This document shows, piece by piece, positions 50,602-61,401 of a stretch of 64,000 nucleotides of DNA; within the stretch, counting starts at the first letter, position 1; each line of letters begins with the position of its first letter. Location: positions 191,459 to 255,458 of the forward strand of contig NW_019775520.1 of the NCBI RefSeq assembly GCF_001039355.2, written 5' to 3'. Below the pieces are notes generated by a model. The model was not told where the DNA came from and made no database searches. It saw only the letters and a list, made by a program, of their open reading frames with translations. The stretch comes from Lingula anatina. Lineage: Eukaryota; Brachiopoda; Lingulata; Lingulida; Lingulidae. The position numbers and the translations under genes were made by a program.

Positions 50602-53600
50602 TCACGTTGCGTGGGAATCGAACCAAGATCCCGGTTGGCGAAATTCCTTGCGCATACGCACAATTTGGTAGACATTATCTTCCTTGTATGCCGCCCATTT
50701 GGCGTTATTCCTAATTATGTCATGAATTTCTGGGACGTGAGGATAGTCGCAAGATATGGCAAACTGGCGAACAAATAATTTCGTGGCGTCGTTGCAATGC
50801 TTGGCGAAGAGACTTTTCTTGATCATGACTAATTCAGCTCCGTTGCTTACCTTCAAATAAGAGAAAACGGAATAATTGAATTATATTCCTACAGTATCTT
50901 GCATGCTAAAATCATAACCTATCTATCTATCTATCTATCTATCTATACATACATATGTTATTTTATACCCATTGGTACGAATACCATGAAATTAAACACA
51001 TTTCACATTGTGCACACAAAGTTATAGAAAGAAACGATATAACGGTACATCAGTTATAGAAAAAATATTTTCAATCTCGATTTTCAGTCTCTCACATGTT
51101 AGGGCCTATGCTCTGAACTCATCACTAGAAGCTGGCGTTTGTATCATTTGGGTTCCAAAATTACATCAACGTTAATTTCCTGTTCGTCAAAATTGAATAA
51201 GAGTATATTGTCAGCACAGATAAACGCACTAATTTCGATTAATGTTCGCGATAAAAAAATAAAGACACATTAATACAGAAAACAGGGAAAGTATTATGGG
51301 CTGTCTAGACAGACACATTTGGTCCATGCCATTAATTCATTAATATTAATGTAATGAGGCAACAATTGAACAAACGCTATTGAATTTTTAAGATAGTTAT
51401 TTCAGCTTACAATTTCGTAACTTAAATAATTGATGATTAATTGGAAAGACGAGGAGCGAAGGCGTAACAAAATATTGTTGCAATATGTATTTTGAATGTA
51501 TAGGGGACATTGAACAATAGGTGTATCGTAGCATCGGCAATAAATATGATTGCTAAGATAAAAATTTAATGTCAAATCCAGGAAATGCATTTAGAGTGTA
51601 AACAAAGACCGATCGTTACCACGAGTATTTTACATAGTCTTAATATGAAATACGATACTTGAATAAAAGAAAATGAAAACGGAAAATTAAGTCAAACATA
51701 CTCTCAAAACTTACCCTCGGGAAATGAAACTTACAGCTAGTAGAATGTAAGATATCAAAAACACTTATAAAGTGAACTCGAACTTAATAATGTTCCACCT
51801 ACCAATGTCAATGAAGGATGGATTTTCTCCCGAACGCCATCAAAAACCATATTTTCTAAACCCTTAAATAAGAAAGTGGCATATGAGCAGCAATGATGAT
51901 ATGATATTAAATTGGGCTAACCAATGTGGCTGTCATTTACAGAAATGAACGAAACTGCACTTATTGTCACTAGTAATTGAATGGTGCAGTCAAATGTTAT
52001 TAACTGTCTGCCATTATCATCTAAATTTGTCCACATTTGTACTGTTAATAACTTTTCATTTTTATTTAATCTGTTGGCTGTTATTGTGTGTTCTATTTTA
52101 TCTCACTATTTAAGGTACAATTACATCATCACGTTCAATAATTGCCGAATAATGTATACAGAATATGTTTGAAAGTAAACTATGTGCAGAGAGAACTTTG
52201 ATATTTCAGTATTATATCTAATTGTAGGCCTACAACAAGACTCAGAACAATCTTTTTCCCATTTTTCTTTTTCATTTCTTTTAAGAGCGCGTCCATGAGA
52301 AAGCCAGACAGATCAGTCAGAAGGCGGCAAGGTGGGGGTCAGCAGATTTTAATAATTTTTGGTGTGGTAAATCATCAACATAAAAGATATTGTGAGCCAC
52401 TGGCTTTCTTATTTTGGATCATTAGTTTTAGAGATATGGGGGCAGATCTTTTATTGGCAATTTTGCCAAAATATAGCATTTTTTAGCTCTTGAAAAGTTA
52501 TAATTTTAAATATTCTTTTAAAAAATCATGTACATCATAAGGATTTATTTAGGTAAGCCACATGATANAAAATTGCTAAAGTTTGAGGCACTTTTTCAAT
52601 ATCTTCTGTTGTGTTTAACACACTTTTTGAATTTTGTATGATTAGACCAATATATGCTTAGGATCCCTATAAAATTTTATGGCTGTCAAGCCTGCAAAAA
52701 GAGAGATATGAATGCTTGAACATTGCTTGGTAGAAAAGTGAGTTTGGGGGGTGGGGTCATAAAAATGGGCATGGCTCGTTAGTTTGTGGGTTAAACTGAA
52801 ATTTAGTAACATATTCTCAATGGCAAATGGCTGGTTTAAATAGGTAAATTTTCAATTAATTTTAAAAAGTCATCAGTTTTGACATATTTGCTTATGAAGT
52901 GGCTTTATTGACCGAAGCTGAAAATCAAGCCAAAAATGGCCAAAACATAAAATATCATATTATAATTATATCCAATGATTTCTTTTGGGATTGTTGCCTT
53001 CAATCTTAATATCTCCTATATATGCAACAATATTATGAATTTGGTTGAAATCTGTTGACCCCCACCTTGCCACCCTCTGACTGGTCCTATCATGGACACA
53101 CACTTAATTATAGATTTCTGCTGTAAAAATGCACTCGTCTAAATTTGATTTAGTTTTTTTCTCTGAAGACAAAGATAAAGAAGGTAAATACTTACGAAGA
53201 CATCTTTAGGCTGCAGCACCGCTACTTGCAGTACTATACTACGGGAGTCATGCGAACCGGGTTCCCCTTTATCAGATGTCTTGGTGAGGTAGCTGATTTC
53301 AGATACCTGCAAATTAAGCCACAACATATAACGCATTTCGAAAATAGAATATCCACTAGCACAGCGCAGTTTTGGACCCTTTAGATACATCTTATTCTTT
53401 TTGAAAAACTCGGTGTTCAAGTAACGTTAAACTTGGCTTTTTACGTATAAACGGTGTTAGAAAAGTGGGGAAGTCTTCAAAAACGGTAAAACATGAGCCA
53501 ATTGGATCCCCCTTAAAATAAGCCATTTTCTTCAATCTTTACCCCAAATTATTGCACACTCACGTTGTCCTCTCCATCACTGGAGGTATCTTCATTGTTA

Positions 53601-56600
53601 CTGTTATTGTTGTTATGATTGTCTTTTTTGTTCCTGTGTATTGTAGGCGGGGAGAGTTGTAATAGTTTGGGATCGTTCTTTGCAGCAACTATTGGAATCG
53701 TGAGGTCGTCTTCGCCGCCTTCCGAGTCTGAAGAGGCTTCGTGTACTTTTATCTAGAAATAAAAGTAATTACAATGATTTTCTGTCATTATTTTTCGGAA
53801 AAAATCACTGGCAAAGTAAAGGGTTTCCAGAGAAGTTTTATGTAACATATTTGTCTAGGAAGAGTTCGAATTTTTTTCTAGGTTACTTTTTAGGTGAAGA
53901 GCTGAAATAATGATTTCAAGTCATTATTTTACTGTTTTAATTAGACAAGCACACATAAAAAACATGCATTGTCACTGTAGTCCATTATAGATGGCGTAGT
54001 TAGAGCACATACCTACCCCCTGTAACTTAAGTGTATTTTATATTCGAGAATACCCAGCAAACCGACGCACACACACTTATACCCCCTCCCAAACTGCCCC
54101 ACCTCCTAGTTAATCCCTGGCACCTCTCCTCACATTACCTGAAGACTCTCCATAGATATTCCTATAGGTCTTTTCGCAAAGCAGCTTTTCGGTCTGCGGT
54201 GAGTCTTTACCTTTGGCCCTGAAATTTAAATTGAGCCATTTTAATAGTATTTTGAAAATGCCTACCTCTGAATAAACTTCACTTAAACGTGCATAAGACA
54301 ATCAGGAGTTCAAACCATCCAAAGAGATGTGTATGACAGTGACTGGTATGCCTGCTGTGTGTCACACTGCAGTTTTTTTCTACTAAAGACATGGATAGTC
54401 TAACAAGTTTTTAACATTGATTTTCACAAAGACGACGTTTTATTAATTACCTAATTCCAACAAGTTGGCAAATTTTAAATCCATGGACAATGCAACTTTT
54501 GTACGTTTTCGATTTGGTTTTGGCACCTTTTTGATAACATTGCACGAACCCTGAAATTAAAGTAAAAAATGTTGAAACAAACAACCTATGATATAAAAAT
54601 ACTTACTTGACTTACTTCTTTATATTCGTATACATACTGTACACTTTTCACATTACTTTAAATGCTTGATTAACGTTTCAGAAAGGGGCAATTATTATTC
54701 TTTACTGCACGTAGGCCGAGTTCCTTACCGACTTGATGATATATATCCAATCACACTGCTTACTATCTTCGACCACCACAGTTCCTCGCCTAAAAAGTTG
54801 TCGAAAGATTTTTTTTAATTCATCAGAGAAGAAATCATAAATCTAAGACACATCCTACTCACGATAGCGCTGCACCGCATCTAGAGGAATAGATTTTCAA
54901 TTAACTCCGCTACTGCAATTCAGTGCGAAGTAAAATAACATTCATGACCAATGTGGCAATTCAGATTAATTTGCATTTTCTTTTCAAATCAGATAATTTA
55001 TAAAGATAACTCACTTCACGAAATTGAAGAGAATCTTGTCCTTATTCGATTCCTCCAGTAGTTCTTCAACCGGCCATTTTTTTAGGAACTCCACATTCCT
55101 AAAATAAAGGTAAAAAAAATCTCTAGACTATTTTAAATTCATCGGCAATCAGAAACAACACTCAAAGTAACAATATACTAGACGATTACGTAATTTTGAT
55201 ACAATAGCCGCCAGTCTAATGGTCAAAGCCTCAATCATAAGCTTTGACCGGAAAATATCCAAAGGGCATTAGCCTTGCGGCAATAACGTTTTGAGTACAA
55301 TTCCCTGAGGGGGTTTGACTCGAAGTAATTATCAAGCCATATACGCCAGCTGAATAAGAAGCAATTTTCGATCAAAAAGGATTCCTTTGCCATATATTAA
55401 AAGAATGCCTTGCTTCCACTGTGTTGGTCAAATTTTTGTTTAATAACAATATAAATTGTGACATTATTTATAATGATCAACTATTTGATATGTTGTACAT
55501 AAATAAATTATAGATAAATAAATATTATTTGCCTTACAAAACATACTTGAGATGACTGTGATAACGAATCGATTTGCGCTAATTCTACATCAATTAAAAA
55601 TAATCTTTGCACTTATCTCTCCATTCTCTTCACACTTATTTACATTTTCTATCATCATGGTTATTTTCCATTGCATATCACCACTAAACCCAGAGTATAA
55701 GGGGCTTTTCAGTGACAGTAATCAATAAAGAGAAACCATCACCATTAGTATTATGACAATCTTGGTGGAAAATGGGTGACAATAGTGGTGGACTTGCCTG
55801 CAAAAAGCTATATGTGCTGGTTCTCCATTTACACTCTCACCGGAAAACAGATTGATGTAGTCAGTTCTGCCGACCACTAAAAGCTGCATGGGAGTCATGC
55901 TTTCGATTGTGGCGGATCTAGGAGAATGATGCATGAGCGCCACCTCCTGGAAGCAAGGGAAATCAAAAGAATATATCACAAAAAATCAAAAACTGTGACA
56001 TTATTTATTAAGAACAAAAAAAAAAAAAAGATTGTAGTGGAAAGATTATGACGAACGGTAAGAAATCAAACATTTTATTAAAGAGTGATGTAAAGCGTCG
56101 TAACTGGTCTTTATCCAATATGTTCATAAACATAAACCGATTGTCAGTCCTAGGAAGTTTACATAATCTCACAGTTATCACAAAATCACCTCTTTATGTG
56201 AAGTACGGTATTTGAATATAAAAGAAAATGAAAAGTATTAAGGCAAACGTACCCCAAAACTTTGACCTCTGGCGACAAAACCCACGACTCGTTCCCGTGC
56301 TACTCCATAACTTGGTTGCTTTGTATCGACTTTTTTGACTAGAGCTGAAAAAAGGGAAGGCGTTTCTATAGAATTTGGGAAGCAAAATTCGCGTAGAAAT
56401 AGAAAGCTACAAGAGCATAGAGAGGAACAAAAACAGAAAGAGGGTATTGAATACCTGAATGCCAATTTGGTTCACTTTCAAGGGGTTCTATTGACAGCCA
56501 ATGTGAAATGCATTTCTCAAAAGTAATCACAATTGTTGTTATCACTATATCAGATGTTTGACTTGTCAATTTTGTTAATGTAAGTTATCAGCACTGGCAC

Positions 56601-57033
56601 TGACATAAATTTCCGTTATGTGACCAAAAAAAAAAAAAACAAAACAAAACTGAATCACAAGCTTTAGGTACTGTACCAATAGGTATTATCAAGCCTCTGC
56701 AAAATAATTTAAAATACGTTGTCTCCTAATTACTTGTTGATCTTACCTCTTCCTGAGAGAACAAAATAGAAATTCTCAGCTATGTGACTTTGTCTAACAA
56801 TCACCTTCCTACCAGGAAGTCTGAAAAACATATAGTATTGACATTTAAGACGAAGCCATGATCTTTCCATTCTCAGGAATAGCTAGCGTCCACGGCATAA
56901 AAACTTAGTCTTTACATGTTGATTTTGTATAACAATATTCGAAAATTATATCCGTGGTTGAACGCTTAAGGCCCTTTGCAATTTGTATGGAAATATGAGC
57001 AATGTATGAATATATAAATAAACAAATATATAT

Positions 57034-57087
<54 letters not shown>

Positions 57088-60000
57088 TCAATAAATAGAT
57101 AAATAATAAGTAAATAAATAAATACGCATCGCCATTCCTAAACTGCTTGTGGTATAGGGGTTTAATTACATGAACAAAGTAAAATGTGTTTTAATCACTT
57201 CTCAACTTTGTTTTATATATTTTCACGAAATAGTTGGCTCAGACGTGATTCCAACAATATCTCACGTCATGAAAATATCATGTACCCAGGCATTTCATCA
57301 TGATCGATACTGTTAGAGCACTACCGCGAGGTTACGAACCTTTCCAACATGAATGAGTTGTAACAATTACAGAAAGCTGTGCTTGTTGATGTAGAACAGA
57401 ATGCATATTACATAAACAATATGTTCATGTTCGTTGAATAGAAAACACACTCTGTGTAATGTTATTGTATTGTACCAGTCGCTGGATAGCCTTCTTTGGA
57501 GATTATACTGTCTACGATATATGCTGTATAACAGAAGGTAGCGACACAAGAAAAAAGGTCATCGGCACTGACCAAGAAATCTTGCATGTTCACGCTTTTA
57601 TCCGCGCGGTGACCTCGTTTACGCTTGATTAGAGAGCAAAGGGCGCAATCGCAACGGACCACGGACTTCAAATATTTACTCCCTATATTTGGCATTGTGT
57701 TTTTTGTTGACATCAGTGTAGCAATGTAACCATTACGTCGTTGAAAGATAATTTTACCCTCGCGTATTTGTTGTTTCTTTGAGATCCTTCAAAATACATG
57801 CTTTATGTTGACTTTTATGTACCTTTTTAAATGAAAGTCAATATTTATATTTGTTGGTCATAATACTAACCTGAAATTATTTGTACATATTGCACTTCAA
57901 AAATTCCTGAGCGTCCAGTGGCACTAAATTACTAGGTTCAGATTACATTGTTCTATCAAAATGCAATTTCTCCTTTGGATTTACATTGCAAATTGGGGAT
58001 AAATTTACCATTAAAAAATTCAATTAATTTCGTATATTTTCACGCATGGGGGCTTGGTCAAATATGCCTTACCACCTTGGGGCTGGCACATACCCCTACG
58101 ATGGTAAAGGCAATTTTATGGTAGTTGTTTTGTACATAAGATATAGATCAATGAAATAAAGGTAAAGGAGGGGGTATTGGTTTTACACGCAATATCTTTG
58201 AATCGATTTAACCGGCCACATGGGTGACGCTGATATTTTAACCTCTAACCTCTTATTTGCAACTCTATGAGTTTCTTGTTTCTTGCAACGCGTTTAATTT
58301 ATTTCTCAGTCATAGGCATGATACGGCATAAATGCGTTCAAATAAATATAAACGCTTTAAAATTTAAGTTGCTTTTGATATATAAAATATCGACCAGAGG
58401 CCTCTATTAAGTATCAGATATGTACAGGTATCAATATTATCGGTCCAAAAATCTTGTTATTTGTCTGAAATTTAAATATTCACGGAAATACTCACGATTG
58501 ATACCAGCCAACTTCACATATCTTTCTCTGCATGTCCAGAGGATAGTCACAAAAAGATTTCACAGTCTGCAGACTATACAAGACCTAAAATGGAAAGGTT
58601 AGGTTAATTTCATGGCTTGTAAGGTGCAGTAGGAGATATTGTATTTTAATCATCGGGTACCACTGTTTATGCAGTAACATCAAAGAAACTTAGAAAGTGG
58701 TTTGTGCACATGTAATGGTATTTGTAAATTACATTACATTTTAAAAGTATTCGGTTAACCATAATAAAAGCCAAATAATTTTAAAGTCAAGCCGATATAT
58801 CCCCAGCAATAAAATAAACCACACTATAACTCATAAATCAAATGAATGGTTATGTAGCCAATAGATGTACATTAATATATATAAATAAATGAGTAGATAA
58901 ACCTACCCTCCTTAACATCTCAGGCGACCTGGAGTTAGGCGGAAGAGTTAGGGTCCTTTGCACATCTAATGTTATTTTCAACTGAAATGAGTGAAAACAG
59001 TGGGGTCCTTAATCTCTTAACAAATTAGACCAATTCTTGTTCAGTGATTATAAACCGTAACAGCAAAAAGAGGAAGTATGCTTTTAGCTGAAAAATACGG
59101 TACTCACTATTTTCTATTTGCTTTTTTCTTTGAAATGTGTATAAATTGTAAATAGAAATAATTTTCCAGAATTTTCACTGACCTCTTTATTTGCTCTAAA
59201 ATACAATCTGTCGAAGTCGACTCCAGCACTTCTGGCGATATCCTCATCCCGCGTGGTGGGTTTGTCTCCCTCGGGTTTTGGACCAAAAACTATATCCATT
59301 AGTTCCTCTAACTCTCTGTCGATGTACTTGGATTGCCTGCAAAGCAAGAAAAATATATCATTGCCAGTTTTGTTAGCGAATCAGTGCCTATAAAACTGAA
59401 TACCATCTTCACAGAAAACAGAATTGGTAAATACAGCTTGCAGTGTGCCTGGCTGAACAATTGAGTCAACAGAAAATGTACCAATGACAATATATATTTC
59501 ACTGACAGGGTGTTCAAACACGCAAGCGCAAACTGTGTTTATATAATGAAAGTTGTAAACAAGATAAAAGTTTTTTTTAATCAAAGATTTCATTCATCTC
59601 CGACTAACATATTTATTGCTTATTCAAAAAAATATCGGCGTCGGTTGTATGTCAGTTCTGCAGGTTAATGTGAAAACATATCATATTATGAATCTTACTC
59701 TTTGAGGAACGCAATCCAACGCAGTATTATCAGTGCCCTTCTGGATATCCGACGAAAAAATGCCTTTGCCTAGAAAATAGTAGAACAGTTAATTAGACTC
59801 TAGGTCAATAATAAGTGTAATTTTTTTTAAAATTTTTATTTCGGTACATAATATAAAGTAACAAATCCATGTACTTATATCAAAATATGCCATAGCCATA
59901 ATATAATAAACAAGATAGCAGTTAGACATTCTTGGACATGGCATCCTTCTCGCCCGGGATTTTTAAAAACATATTTAGTACCTTTGACGATGATCTTGGC

Positions 60001-61401
60001 GAGATTAGGGTTAATGTTTCCACCCATTATTTACTAGTGTTTGTGAATGTAACCAAAAGAAAAATTTGAATTAGAATTGTTATGTAAAAACAAATCGATT
60101 GCCAAAATCCCTTTAAAATAATTTGAAATTGGTTTTTAATTCAATTTTCAAAGCCGAGCGTTCAGTAAGTACTGAGTCAGAATATGAAGTATTTGTAAAC
60201 TGTAAACCAAAACGAAAAAACTCTTGTACTCAATATCAATAGGCATGTTTTTTCGCATTTAGTAATTTAAGCACGCGCGATGCATTGTTCGAGAAAACTT
60301 GATCAACGCGAATATGGAGTACCACCTAAAGGTTTGTTGAAATAAATGTATGAATGTTAGTATAGTGCACCCGCTACGAATTGACTTTAACATGTCCTGT
60401 TGAAGACTTCTTCAATGGGACTATATAATATTACATGACAACATGATCAGCTGAGCAAAACACAAAATATGAGTCTTAAAATAAACGAAAAAATTGTGCT
60501 GGGTCATATACATAAACAGCTTTGTGTGTTACATGTTTTTCAATAGAACAATAAATAAATAATAATCAAAAGAGTAAATGAAAGTTTGAAGGATTTTAGT
60601 ACTGAAATTGTAACAATTATTTTCATCCTACTTTGTAATCTTTCATAACGACCCCTTTTAAGGTTCTCGCCTTTAAATAAGAAAACATTTTCTCCTATAT
60701 TGACAATACTGGCTAAATGCCACATTGATAAATCTTCATAAAATTACCTGTCCAGGTTCCTCGAATCTAGACTGTAGATGTTCATAGGCTTCGGATAGCA
60801 CCCAGTCCCAACTAGCATTGTTCTTGGCTGCGAGCCGCCGTGACTTGAACAAATCCTGGGCATGCTGGGGAGTCTTCGGTCTCCTCTTAAACTCGACATT
60901 TCTGTCTGATAACATTTCCAGTAATGCTTCTCTCTTAGACACGAATCTCCCTTTGGCAGACACCGCCCTTTTGTTGGTGCCAGTTTCAACGTCTTGGGGT
61001 TCATTATTGTCAGAATGTTGTTGCCGTTTGCCTCCAACAACTAAACGCCCATACGCCAATGCCGTACTTCGTACCACCCTTGCCGGCGCCGTATGGCATC
61101 TCGGCAACTTTGGTTTTTGTAAAGGTTTTCCGTAGTTATCCAATATGGATGTCACAACTTTACCACACGGTGAAAAATCCTTTGAGTGATCGTCGTTAGC
61201 CTTAGCCAGGGCCTGGATGTCCAGTTTGGTCAACTTGCTAAGACTTTTTCGACGTGATGGCGCCTTCAAATCAGCTCCGTCTCTGGGCGTGTCGGGTACA
61301 GGAGACGCAGGCGGCGTTGGTGACGGCGGTGATGGGTTTGGAGTTACCAAGGTGGTCGAAGCAGGTGCCTTTCTGGCTTGTACCCCTCTCCAGGCGTTCA
61401 T
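50602..61401 (-). CDS. CNBD2-like: Cyclic nucleotide-binding domain-containing protein 2-like, complete
   Basis: Fifteen exons: 60748-61401, 59699-59769, 59183-59336, 58907-58981, 58496-58584, 56747-56820, 56253-56344, 55798-55946, 55015-55098, 54729-54789, 54451-54550, 54139-54218, 53564-53752, 53196-53306 and 50602-50850. The sum is 2232 nt, giving 743 aa. Residues 1-218 are a basic, Pro/Ser-rich N-terminus. The first CNB domain is about 330-450: MQRKICEVGWYQS, PGRKVIVRQSHIAENFYFVL and a full phosphate-binding cassette FGEVALMHHSPRSAT (402-416) with its Glu and Arg. A second, divergent CNB-like region follows (RGTVVVEDSKQCDWIYIIKS to QVAVLQPKDVF and AELVMIKK), interrupted by an acidic/Asn-rich insert (exon 53564-53752), with no cassette. 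In mammals CNBD2 binds cAMP and functions in sperm; that role is inferred here. The intron after exon 55798-55946 needs a GC donor (AG|GCAAGT). Two copies of the last exon exist (see 43974). Confidence 0.93.
51396..53195 (-). other. Last intron of the CNBD2-like gene (part outside the duplication)
   Basis: No exon recognised. It contains the 819-bp TTAA-flanked element (52281-53107) with an N at 52568. Confidence 0.6.
52281..53107. mobile_element. About 819-bp nonautonomous transposon flanked by TTAA
   Basis: TTAA at 52281-52284 and 53104-53107. The left end reads GAGCGCGTCCATGAGAAAG. The right end reads CTATCATGGACACACAC, whose reverse complement GTGTGTCCATGATAG matches. The inverted repeats continue inward through CAGTCAGA.GG.GGCAAGG and TGGGGGTCA.CAGATTT, about 55-60 bp. 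The interior has no long open frame. The TTAA flanks suggest mobilisation by a piggyBac-like transposase. Confidence 0.85.
57039..57081. repeat. (AT)n microsatellite
   Basis: TA dinucleotide run of more than 20 units in a CNBD2-like intron. Confidence 0.95.

Larger units (their letters stand above)
44764..51395 (+). repeat. Large direct duplication, copy B
   Basis: Second copy of 38380-44759, same orientation. It is longer mainly because of a 331-bp insertion (48295-48625), and it lacks about 95 bp present in copy A near 41535-41630. Its (CTAT)n run near 50921-50945 is longer than the matching run near 44291-44310. Confidence 0.97.

Noticed and set aside
55200-55320. GGTCAAAGCCTC...GCTTTGACC inverted repeat with GCATTAGCC, considered as an ncRNA hairpin
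   Set aside because: Short, imperfect and without any conserved motif; not distinguishable from chance in this AT-rich intron.
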